64,000 bases of DNA from Drosophila persimilis (lineage: Eukaryota > Arthropoda > Insecta > Diptera > Drosophilidae), in NCBI RefSeq assembly GCF_003286085.1, contig NW_020825288.1, positions 12,648,001 to 12,712,000 of the forward strand, written 5' to 3'. The notes beneath the pieces were generated by a model, which saw nothing but the letters and a program-made list of their open reading frames with translations, had not been told where the DNA came from and ran no database searches. The position numbers and the translations under genes are program-made. Below, in pieces: positions 1 to 11,236 of this stretch. The stretch's first letter is position 1, and every line of letters starts with the position of its first letter.

Positions 1-2025
1 CGCAGTAAAAGTGAAAACAAGAAGATGCCGAGCAAAAGAGAAAACAAAACACTTCAAAATATTAATAATTTTGGCCAACGCGCATGCAATTAAATGTTAC
101 CGTAACAAACAATTAACCCAGTAAAAGTGAATGCGTTCAAATCCCCGAAAGCATAATGGTGCGAAAATGCAATAAAGTAGTTTCGCATTTGCCGGCGTGA
201 ACCAATAAAATACCGATATATGCAAAGGCGAAATACAAGCACACAACGCAGTTGTAAAACATAGCAGGACCAGAGCACCCAAAAGTCCGTGGGAGCCGCC
301 ACCACCAGCAAGAGAGAACAAGAGCAAGCCCGCATTAGAGTCGGCGCACTCTTAACACCATCCACATACACACCGATACAAACGAAAGAGAGGGAGCACT
401 GTTGGGGCTGTTGGGGACGGTCTTGGCTGCGCCGGATGGCGACGCATGTTTCAGATTGCCGAGAGCCAGCAAACGCGTCGAGTGTGCTTTTTAGCGATGT
501 GCGGGTAAAACAATAGAGGCGACAACAACACATACAACAGCAAAAAACTAACCCAAGACATCATCAAGAGAGGGAGCGTGAGAGAGAGAGAGGAGAGGAG
601 GTCGTCTCATATCATACGTCGCTGCCGCCGCCGCCGCCGCCCACCAACCGACCGACCGACTGACCGCCGAAGTGTATGTTCGTCATTGTTGCTGCCTCTG
701 CCTCTGCCGCTGCCGTCGTCGACTGCGGCGACGAGAATTCGTACGCAACAAACGAAAATAAAACAAGCTAAGCAAAAGAGAAAGAACAAATAACGCCCAC
801 CGTATTGCCGCCCGCCCTTCACCTCTCGCAGCGTGGTTGTTGGAAGAAGAAGCCGAAGAGGAGGAAGAAGATAGCAGAGAATTGGAGCTTTGCGCAGAAA
901 TCGATTTTTTGCCCATTTTAAGAGATTTTTTGTGTTTGTGAGCCGGAGCCGGAGCCGAGCCTTGTCGGTATTTTTTTTGACTACCGAAATATACTGCAGA
1001 CCGAGACACTCACACCAGCGCGAAACGTGTTCCACATGCAAATGCTGCGCTGCTGCTGCTGCTGCATTTCGTGAATATAGGAATAGCAAGAGGAGGAGTG
1101 GAGTCCTTGCAAAAGTGACGACACGATCAACAGCGCCCCACCCCTTACCCCTGCATAACAACTGTTAACCGTGTGTGTGTGTGTGTGTGCGTGAAGCGAA
1201 ACAAACAAAAAAAGAGTACTTAATCTTGTGTGATTCCTAAACGGAAAATAGCAACAAAATAAACGCGATATCTGCACCCCGTTCCGTGCCGTCGTGAGTC
1301 ACAATAATTAAGCAGCATTTGTTGTTGCTGCTGTGAATAGCTTTTTAGCTGCTACCTGGCATTGAAGAGGTGCTGCTGCTCTCGGGCTAGCGAGCGAGCG
1401 CGAAAGTCAGCGTGAGAGAGGGAGAAGAAGATAAACAGCAAGGAAATAATAATATTAAATAATAAACTCAGCAAAAAAAGTGCCAGTGAAGTATAAACCA
1501 ACAAAAGTATATACTAAACCAAAAGCTAAAGCAAACGGGAGAGATAGATTGAGGCAAAAGAAAATCGGTTGTTGCGGTCACGAAAATCAACGGAAAATCA
1601 ATAAAAGGTCTACCCCTCCCTCCCGTCGTAGGCAGTGGAAAAACGTGCAAACAAGTTGAGCCACACAGAAAGAAAAAAACGCTGCAAAAAATATAAAGAG
1701 AAGCAAAAGTAAAACTCCGCGCTCGTGTATATGTTTGCGCGTGTGTGTGTGACCGCGTGTGAGCTTGTGAATGCGCCTGTGTGTGTGTGTGTGTGCGTTA
1801 ACGTCTAACTGCTAATCGTAGTCGTCGACGCCGCGTAACCAAAAGCTTACGTAAAGCTCTAAACAAAAAAATTAAGCACTAACTGCAACAGTTTTTTGAC
1901 ACACAAAACAACGAAGAAAACGCAACAAAAAATAAGCAGAAAAGAGAAACAACCAAGAAGAAGACGAAGATAAACAACGTAAACGTACACGTAAAAGTAA
2001 AAGCAAAAGCAAAACCAAAAGCAAA
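1..2025 (+). other. Syx1A: 5' leader region of Syx1A (non-coding)
   Basis: This A-rich, G-poor plus-strand sequence (many AAAC, AAAG and GTGAAA words, CA/TG runs near 1171-1190 and 1740-1795) runs directly into the syntaxin ATG, as is typical of long fly 5' UTRs. The last 150 bases before the ATG are nearly pure AAAC/AAAG/AAGC words. Several upstream ATG ORFs are present (for example 25-93, 578-793, 890-1168), but none has recognisable protein features. Introns within the leader are possible (a GTGAGT word sits near 1294). No promoter could be placed, and transcription may start left of the window. Confidence 0.6.
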
Positions 2026-2901
2026 ATGACAAAAGACAGATTAGCAGCCCTCCATGCCGCCCAATCGGACGATGAGGAATCGGAAGAGGTGGCGGTCAAT
2101 GTGGATGGACACGATTCCTATATGGACGATTTCTTCTCCCAAGTGGAGGAGATACGCGGCATGATCGACAAGGTGCAGGACAATGTCGAGGAGGTGAAGA
2201 AGAAGCATTCGGCCATACTGTCGGCCCCACAAACCGACGAGAAGACCAAACAGGAGCTCGAGGATCTGATGGCCGACATCAAGAAGAATGCAAATCGCGT
2301 AAGAGGCAAACTCAAGGGCATCGAACAGAATATCGAACAGGAGGAGCAACAGAATAAATCAACGGCAGATTTGCGCATTCGCAAGACCCAACATTCGACG
2401 CTGTCACGGAAATTTGTGGAAGTAATGACGGAATACAATCGCACCCAGACCGACTATCGGGAGCGTTGCAAGGGGAGAATACAGCGTCAGCTGGAGATCA
2501 CCGGTCGTCCCACCAACGATGATGAGCTGGAGAAGATGCTGGAGGAGGGCAACTCATCGGTGTTCACCCAGGGCATCATTATGGAGACGCAGCAGGCGAA
2601 ACAGACGCTGGCGGATATCGAGGCACGGCATCAGGACATCATGAAGCTGGAGACATCCATCAAGGAGCTGCACGACATGTTCATGGACATGGCCATGCTG
2701 GTGGAGTCGCAGGGCGAGATGATAGATCGCATTGAGTACCATGTGGAGCATGCTATGGACTATGTGCAGACGGCAACTCAGGATACCAAGAAGGCGCTCA
2801 AATACCAAAGTAAAGCGCGACGAAAGAAGATCATGATACTGATATGCCTCACTGTATTGGGCATCTTAGCGGCCTCATATGTTAGCAGTTATTTCATGTA
2901 A
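2026..2901 (+). CDS. Syx1A: Syntaxin 1A, t-SNARE
   Basis: This single uninterrupted ORF encodes 291 residues, the size of fly syntaxin 1A. Syntaxin 1A is the plasma-membrane Qa-SNARE that pairs with SNAP-25 and synaptobrevin to fuse vesicles at synapses, and in flies also acts in general secretion and cellularisation. Visible parts are an acidic N-terminus (DDEESEE, 15-21), the helical Habc region (about 30-160), a linker, and the SNARE helix (about 192-262) with the ionic zero-layer glutamine in VESQGEMID (Q229). A basic KARRKK stop lies at 263-268, then a C-terminal hydrophobic anchor (about 269-290). The start is chosen because the ATG is followed by the family N-terminus and preceded by an A-rich AGCAAA context. 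No intron interrupts the CDS. It may lie inside an intron of the plus-strand eIF4E-HP gene, whose last exons are at 50.4-51.3 kb (inference). Confidence 0.97.
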   Translation: MTKDRLAALHAAQSDDEESEEVAVNVDGHDSYMDDFFSQVEEIRGMIDKVQDNVEEVKKKHSAILSAPQTDEKTKQELEDLMADIKKNANRVRGKLKGIEQNIEQEEQQNKSTADLRIRKTQHSTLSRKFVEVMTEYNRTQTDYRERCKGRIQRQLEITGRPTNDDELEKMLEEGNSSVFTQGIIMETQQAKQTLADIEARHQDIMKLETSIKELHDMFMDMAMLVESQGEMIDRIEYHVEHAMDYVQTATQDTKKALKYQSKARRKKIMILICLTVLGILAASYVSSYFM

Positions 2902-4861
2902 ATGTTTTTTTTTATTCAAATATGAAATTACTTAACGAACAAAACGAACAACAACCACTACACATCCCCGAGTACATTCATTCATTCATTCATAAACAAT
3001 TCATTTTGATTCGATCGATGTCCCACCCAGAAAAAATGACGAAATAAACGAAAGAAATAAATATAAAATGTAAACCAGTGAGAAAATAGAAAAAGAGTAC
3101 CCAATTTAGGCCTCGAATTATACAAAAATTATATACTAGCTAATACAATACAATATATACATGTGTAAATCTGTATAATTAGTTACGACTTTCATTCAAA
3201 CTCTAAGCAAAAGAGTACGAGTCTCAAGAGCCACAGAAACGACACACACACGAATACACTAGAATCAAAAACAAAAGAAAAAACAAAAAGAATATAGCCA
3301 CCACACAATACGAGTATAAAGAAACAAACAAAAAAACACCTTAACAAGTAATTGCTAAAAACAAAAAATACATGAAATTTTATTGATTATTGTTATAATG
3401 CGAAGCAAACAAAAAACAAAATCCACTTTGAAAGAGAGATGAATCTCGGTTTGATTTCTTTGTTTTTTTTTCTCTTCTTCTTCCATAAACTATAAATGCA
3501 TTTAGTTTTTGTTTTTAGTTTCACAAAAGTAGAAAAAGCATCCACTCGAAACACACACCACACCCATTCATGCACTCGAAACACACAGCCATTCATTCAC
3601 TTGCAACTTGCAGCAACAACAACAAAAATCTCTAGTTAACTTCTTGAATATTAATTCTAAACACACACAGAACAAAAATTGTTTATTATGCGATGAGATA
3701 ATAACTATATTGACTATTTACAATTACTATAATGCTATTTACTTAACACACATTGTTCGTATATTTATTGAATGAATATTAAGTATATATGAATATATAC
3801 ATAAAATATACTATGCTTAAATGATAAATAGCCCGCCCCCAAACATTCTCAACAAAGAAAACAAAAAAAGCTGCGAAAGATTAAAAACTCTTACAAAAAT
3901 GAGAGATCTACATATATGAAATGCCTTGTTAAACTCACACGAACAGCTCTCTCTCTCCCTCACTCTCTCGCTCTCTCTTTTAACACATATACTCAAATTA
4001 ATCGGTAAACACTCTTAAATTGATAGTCGATTGTTCAGTCTTGTATTATTTTTTCCTTCCGTCTGAACGAGTTATTTTTCCGCATTGAGTAACTTTTCCG
4101 CTTTGTATCTATTTTCCTGATAAACATGTTTTAAACCAGTAAATACAGTACATTTGTTTAAGTTGTAAAGTTTTTTGATCCATTTTAGTTGAACGCTTTT
4201 TTGCACCAATTTCGAATATAATTTCATATGATTCATTTATTAACACCCACGCACTCAGACAGACACCCACTCGAACAAACACAACATTTTTCTGCTTTTT
4301 TTGAATTAACTAAATTTTAATTTGTATTTCTTTCTTTCCTTCCTTCCTTCCAAACATCCCCGTAACATCAACTACTAACAATTGGAATGCTTTAACCCCA
4401 TAAAACACTATTCTGTTCCTCTGCGGCATGCGGTATTTCTACAAAAAACTGATTTAAAATACTGACCAAAAATCAATCACGAATCACGAACAGTATACAA
4501 GCAAGCAAATAGAGAATCGGCATGCAATATCCAGAAAATACTGGCTTTTCTACCACACTCTACATATATCCATAAATATTCCATAACTGTAGAGACCAAT
4601 GCAACAAAGCTACCATATTTGTACGCCAATGTAATGTGAGTTGAGAGGTGAATGATTTGGGGATAATACACGAAAAAAGAGAAATGTTTTCGTTTTTAAG
4701 TAGGAATTAAAATTCAATGCACCAGACAAGAAAAACCTCGCACAAAAAGAATCAATCGGAAAATGCACCAGAAAGAGAAAATATCAAACGGGAATTGATA
4801 AAAATGGTCAAAATGCTTGCACATTTATTTTTTGTTTCGCTTTCAACTTTTTGAAAAGAAA
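2902..4861 (+). other. Syx1A: Syx1A 3' UTR-like trailer
   Basis: Downstream of the Syx1A stop the plus strand stays rich in A and CA words and poor in G, as in fly 3' UTRs. Many AATAAA hexamers occur, the first useful ones at about 3043 and 3056, so alternative polyadenylation is likely. No coding signal is seen in any frame. The exact 3' end cannot be fixed from sequence alone. Confidence 0.55.
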
Positions 4862-5230
4862 GATAGAGAATGCAACAGCAACAGCAACAAACCGCACCTG
4901 CAACAAACAACTACAGCAACAATCAGCACTTTAACAACCGCGTTACAGTGAAAAAAAACAAAGAAACAATAAAATTATTATCGTATTATGTCAATCAATC
5001 AAACTGCCATTCAAAATGCAATCAAAAAACAAACAACAAGAAGAAAAGCCCCGAATAAACGCGACTCCGCCCGCGATAAGCCAGTGGTCCACCGCCATCC
5101 CATCGACCACCCCGCTTCCAGTTTCCAGTCACGTCACGAGTTCTCGATTCCAGATTCGCCAGCCTTCCAGTCGAAACAAAAAGCAAAAACAAAAAACACA
5201 GCTGCACTGCTTCATTCCCCAGAGTTGAGG
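4862..5230 (+). other. Exon-like segment ending in a strong splice donor
   Basis: CAA/CAG-rich sequence (4870-4920) continues the A-rich, exon-like composition and stops sharply at GTTGAG|GTGAGT, with the donor GT at 5231-5232. Beyond it the base composition changes to mixed intron-like DNA. Three short overlapping ORFs exist (62, 81 and 70 codons), none resembling a family I know, so it is more likely UTR. It could be the end of an extended Syx1A trailer exon or a leader exon of another plus-strand transcript. Confidence 0.4.
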
Positions 5231-8200
5231 TGAGTAAACAAAAAAAAAACAAAAAACCGGCATTAAATATTACCATATTTAACATATATTTTTATTAACA
5301 ATTTTTGCAAATTACTCTCGTATTCTCTCTACTGAATAATTGTCGAAGGTCGTGTTTGATGTAACCTTTGGACATGCAAGGCATCGTCTCTCATCGAATC
5401 AATGCCAGCCCTTTGTTCTGTGGGGCTGTGACATTTGGGGATGGAAAGTGTCTAGACATTTGTATACTGACTGAGGGATACCCTACATTTACCAATAATT
5501 ACCAAATCATGATGATTTTCACTAAAAAATCTCTTTCGTTTCTCTCGTCTGTTGTACCCTTGACATTTTGCCAGAGTATAAAAATAGATCTCCTTTCGAT
5601 TTCCGGCAAATACCAAAATGAAGCAACAAATAGAACAGAACAAATTCTGCAGTTCAAAAAAAAAACAGAGAGCTTTTAAATGTCTTTTATTTTAGGCCAA
5701 ATGGTGTGCTTCTCGTTCGTAATCAACACAATGAATATTTATAGTTTCAATAATTAGTAATAATTGCAAAAAATGTACTTATTGAGTATTAGTTCACCTC
5801 CCCCTTCGTAGTAATTGCATTATTAGTGCGGTTTTAATGGGATTTACATTCTGTGATTCTACAAAGTGCTGATCAAATGAATTCCCCTGAATGTTGGATG
5901 CATCACTCGACCGCCTGTGTAAAAAAAAAGAACGTTTAAAGTCAAGATGTTGTTATTTTTTTTGTGTGAATTTTTGTACAAAGCCTCGTTTTGTGCCGAT
6001 GATCTCATGAGAAGACAGATACGCACAGCAAATACTTGAGATCAGAGATTCGAGTGTATTAAATACTTATTTATAGCATTTGGGTGCTTTTAAACGATTT
6101 AGAACTAATCGTTTAACTTAAGAATCATTGAATATATTGATTGAAAATCATAATTAAACATCAACTCAATTTTTTGGAGATGGTATTGATTAAAAGGCTA
6201 TCCCTTTTGTGGGAATGTTTTGCCGATGACCTCTCTTCGAAAATAGCCTCTCCAGAAATACCTCTTGCGTGTTTAATTTCCAAGCATTATCTGTGATAGT
6301 TTTTGTTTTGGAATATTATATGCCATTTATCATGCATCATTGCCAACCCACACACACACAGACACACTTCCTGTCAGCGGCGACAACGCTCCCTCCTAAT
6401 GTGACTCGAACATGCAATGGATTCCCGCATACGGAATGGAACACTACATAGAATTGAGTCATCAGTCGGGCATTGTATCAGACACTTCCACCCACACGCG
6501 TACAATATTCGAATGGGGGTTCTTTTGGCGACGATGAAAAAAAAAACGTATTTACATTCGGCTTCAATTGGATATTAAATGATAATAAGTTTGAGTTGCA
6601 TTTCATGGGGGGAATAAACCGCTAAAGGGAATACAAATTCAAATCAGGTGTGCAAATTATGTCAATGAATCATCAGCATTATCTCTACAGATAAGAGAGG
6701 GTGTATATCACCCTATTACCTGCGAATGATAACACAAACGATGGCAGTCCATGCCCTTGTCTGTCATTCGAGCGAGCGAGGGAGGGAGTGAGGGAGATCC
6801 GTGCAAGCAGAGAGTTTTCCAGAGAGAGAGAGGGAGCAAAGAGAGTTTGCCCATCGAAATGCAATTAAAAGTTTCAGGTTCTTTCTCTCTCTTGAATGAC
6901 ATCTGCCTGCCGGCATGACGGCCTGCCTGCCTGTCGCTCGTTACGTACTCGTCGTGTAACAGTTTTTTTTTTTTTCAATGTCTTTGCCCTTCTGTGCGGG
7001 TTGTTGTCTATTACACGGCATTGTGTTTGCTGCCCGCCTCCCGTCTACCATGTGGTTGAAGTGCCCGCAGCAGCATTGTGTGTGCGAGGTGTGGAAAGGT
7101 GTTTGGGACTTGGGAAGCAGTAGGCCGCCCCACATGTGAGCAAGTTTCAAGAGGGTCTATCAGTGCGACTTTTTTTCTCTCTCTTTCGTTGTGTGCTGCT
7201 GCTTTTTCTGCCAGAAGCCATCCGGCCTCCTCCCACTGATGCACTACTTGCATTACAGATTTCATGCACTGCTTGCATACACTGTTTACAACTGCTTGTT
7301 TTACAATACGAGCGACTGGATTTCTGCCACTTGCTGCAGTCCCACGCCTCTTAGAAGTGAATATTCTACCGAGTCATCAAATCAATTTATGTATCGTATT
7401 CTCTTTATATATATTCATTTTTCTCTCTCTCTCTCTCTCGTATTATTTTGGTTTCTTGCCAAATCAAAGACGCAAGAAACTTACTTTTTTCCTCCACCAT
7501 TTTCCATGATTACACGGATATTCCTATCGACGTTTATCGCTCTGTGTCTGTGCCTGTAGAGCTTTTGTGCCAAGTTTTCTACTTCATTTATTTAATTTTT
7601 TCTTGTTTGGTGACTCACGAATTTTTTGCCGTATTTTATTGTACGAATAGGTTGTCTGTCTGTCTGCCTACGAATTTGATTTATTGATGTGGCACTTTGG
7701 AGGCAGTCTCAAACATTCGTGCACATATATGTAGATGGAACATCTGTATAATACGAGTTTCCTTGACATGAAGTCATCTCTCAATTTCACTTTTGAGCAA
7801 AAATATAAAATAAAGTTTCGTAAGAAAGTTCTTGTCATCCCAAGATTCACTTACAATTCAGTCGCTCTATCTTTTGAAAACTTTGCCATCCGTTTGCTGC
7901 GGAGGGGAAGAAAGTTTCCTCGCATTTCTTTGACCGAGTACGGAATTTTCCATGCATAAAGGAAATGGAAGCGAAAGAGGAAGAGGCATCCCGTTCTGCA
8001 TCCCGTTTCCTGCATTTTTCATGCAAAATTATAGCTTAAAATTCCTTTGGTTTTTTGCTTTTTGCACTTAAATCCAGGGCGTGGTCTTGGTATGAAATTT
8101 GTATGCCTAAACCGCAAAATTAGAAAGGGCTTACGGGGTAGGGGCATAGAGAAGGTAGATGAAAAGCCACCCGTCCTTCCTTATCGATTTTCCTTCATCG

Positions 8201-8633
8201 TTTCGAAACAATTTGTTAATTGAAAGCAAATTTCATGGAACGACAGATGCGACGGGACGGAGGTGTGTGACGATGACGATGAATCCATGGCTATGGCGCC
8301 CAAAGGGGCCATAAAAACTGGACAATATCCCGCCCTACACATGAACATTAAAAACATGTATGTGTGTGTGTTATCATTTTGCTAAATATTGCTGAACAAC
8401 AAAATTTTAATGGGTTTTAAAATGTTTTTGTTTGAGCTCAGCAGCTCTGTGAAATCTAATTAAATTTTGAAGCAAAGCTTTTGGATGAATATCCTCAACA
8501 AACCATGAAATTTTATTATCTGCTAGTTTTAATTACAGTTGGGCATTGAAATAATACAGATTTTGTTGAAAGTTTTTGGAAAGTTTGTACTGTCAATTGC
8601 GTTAAACATGACCCTCTCTGGTGGTAGAAGATC

Positions 8634-8773
8634 AAGCAGTGTCACATTTATATGTAAGAATGGAAAGCAGTTGAGGGTTCTAATTAAAAAAGGAGTAGAG
8701 AAAGCAGTAAAGAATGATCAGATTGCCGGCTATCAAGCAGTGCAACAATTCCACTGAAAGACTAGCAAGCAGT
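8634..8773 (+). repeat. Degenerate ~33 bp minisatellite with AAGCAGT core
   Basis: The word AAGCAGT recurs at 8634, 8665, 8702, 8735 and 8767, a spacing of 31-37 bases, with partly similar sequence between. A short unrelated ORF crosses it. The same core recurs in a second cluster near 50.7 kb. Confidence 0.5.
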
Positions 8774-10540
8774 ATAATACACTAACTAAGCATGAGCAAT
8801 CAGTTTAAACACGTATAATACTTGAATATACATAATAAAAAGCCTAAGGACGTTTTGGGTTTTTAATTTGTCACAACCTTCTCTATGGCTCATCCTTTCC
8901 TTTCCTACATATCTAAAAGAGAGTTCCCTTTGCTTGACCCTCTTTCTCTTGTGGTCTGTGTTTCGGGTAAAGTTCATTCGCCTACTTATTGTATACTCCC
9001 AAAGCATTGCTCCTGTCGTCCTCCTTTTTTTGGGCCAGATTATATGTGTATTTAATGCGGCTGCAGTATACAAAAAAAAAAAACTCAAACGAAATGAAAT
9101 GATTTTTGTTTGGGACTTGTAACGAGTGGTGATGGAGGGACCTGACCCACTAAGAGCCGGACGCAGGACTACACTGGTGCTCCGAATGAATGGTGGGGTA
9201 GGGTGGTGGGGACCGAAAGGGTTCGGCCTCTGGCGAGGCTTTTGGCGAAATTTTCATATTTCTTCTTTTGTTCAGGACAAAAAAGAGGGAAATTTTCACA
9301 TTTAAATTCCATTCGCTTGGCTTCATCTTCAATTTATTTATTTTTTTTTCAGTTTTTGCAGCCACACACAAAAGAAGAAGAAATTACCGCTAACCGAGCG
9401 TGAGAGAGCGAATGAGTGCAGAAGAGAGAGAGAAAGAGAGGGGAGTGTAAGGGTTGAGACTCTAAATATTAATGGTTATGTCGATGTTTTCTTATCTTTT
9501 GCTTTAATTAAATGAATATCTCTACGAAATAAAACCTGAAAATACTTGAAAAATTCAAGAAAAGTTTTCACACGGGGTTCGTAACGGTAAACTGGCTTTT
9601 ACGTAATTAGATTTGGCCGCTGATTGGCACCTTTTTGCAGCCACCTTTGCTTCTTCTTCGTTGCTTGCCAACTCTTTCTATCACATTTCCCTCCCCCGCT
9701 TCAGCTTTCCTTTAATTAAGTTGTTCGTGAAAATTTTCCTTGAAACTGCACAAATTTGCATCTTCCGCCGAGAGCGAAAGAGATGGTTAGAAGCGGGCAA
9801 GAGCGAGAGAGAGGCAGAGTATCGCAATCAGGTGTAAAACGTAGAGTAATTACAGAGTTGTCAAAGAGATGAATGCAGAGAGAGAGAGAGACAGGCACAA
9901 AAAGTCAGACTGTCACAGACAGAGACTGGCAGAGAGAGAGAGAGAGACAGAAGAGTAGTAGTAGAAATCAACGGTGATATCTGCCAGTGTTGCTGCGGCA
10001 CAACAGCACTTCCCAGCAATGGTTTCTCCTGCCAGGGTTGTATTGTGTGTTCGAGGATTTAGGATTTTGCTTCAACAAAGGGAAATAAATCTGATTTACA
10101 GTTAGAGACTCCAGCCAGAAAGAGCCTAAGGGATAAGGAGGGACGCCATTAAAATGGTAAAAAAGGAAACCCCTAGAAATTACCGTTGCATACTGCAAGG
10201 CATGCACATAATTTCATTTGACATTATTTCAACTTTTGCACTTTACTTCCCGCCCCCTTCCACTTGTGCATCTGTCTGTCTGTCCTTTCTGCTCTCCCAT
10301 CACTTCTGCTGCTATTTGCACAGCAGGCAATAGACGGCAGAAGCAGCAGGGGACAGACACGACAGATAAAGAGAGTGACAGCAACAGCAACCGCCAAGAG
10401 GAACAGAGAGGAACAACATTAACTAAACCGCATAACGGCAATTGGAACGGGAAGAGAAGGAGAGTCGAGAGGTGGAGAGTGAGGGCTATAAGGGAGATAG
10501 GGAGAAGGCAGAAAAAAGCGCATTTCTTATAACCTAACCT

Positions 10541-10592
10541 ACTACTACTCCTCTTCCTCCTCCTCCTCCTCCTCCTCCTCTTCCTTCTCCTC
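10541..10592 (+). repeat. (TCC)n / pyrimidine-rich microsatellite
   Basis: ACT triplets are followed by about ten TCC/CTC triplets and an imperfect CTTCC tail. It is a simple-sequence tract with no coding context. Confidence 0.9.
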
Positions 10593-11198
10593 CGCAGTGT
10601 TGCACTCCAGTTGCTTAAGCTTCTCGACTTCCCCCTCCCAGATCTCTCTTCTTGATGGAATACCCACGTTTCTTTCTCCCTTCATGGCTTTCTACTCCTC
10701 CTCGTCTCTCTTTCAGCTGGAGAACACAAAGTCTGAGATGGATACTGTGGGATACGTCAGTGCATTCACTGAAACACTGGCACACTGCATCACAGAGTAT
10801 CTCCCCGCTGCTATGTGGGTCGCTTAAATTCGTGCTACCCTGGGGCAAAAGGGATATCAGAAGAGTAATCAAATAAACCCAGACAGTGGCATGTGATGAT
10901 TATTATTAAAATTAAAATTAAATATTTCATTTAAACACAAGTATTCCCAGGGTATTCGAGAGTCGCTTTCCGTACGCCTGTTAACCCCTATTTGCGCTTG
11001 ACATCGTTTGATTGCCCCACAAAAAGCTCATCCGCACCCCACAAAGCAGCACCCTGCGGGGGCTGTGGCTGGTGGCTGCCATTTCTTTGTGCCACAATAT
11101 CTGCCTGAGAATGTGAATTGCGTGCATTTTTCCATTGGGGGGATCGAGATGGAGCCAGAGTCTATTTAAAGAGTTGGTTGTAAAGGGACCCGGACCCA

Positions 11199-11236
11199 GA
11201 CCCGTACCCGTACCCGTACCCGTACCCGTACCCGGG
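11199..11236 (+). repeat. (CCCGTA)n hexamer tandem repeat
   Basis: About six tandem CCCGTA units (TACGGG on the other strand) are flanked by related GGACCC words and a CCCGGGCCCC end. It lies in non-coding DNA. Confidence 0.9.

Noticed and set aside
607..1161. Minus-strand ORF of 184 codons opposite the Syx1A leader
   Set aside because: It is Arg/Leu-rich low-complexity sequence made by GCC/CTG repeats, antisense to the leader, with no family features.
8539..8757. ORF of 72 codons over the AAGCAGT minisatellite
   Set aside because: The coding frame is explained by the repeat, and there is no family similarity or codon signal.
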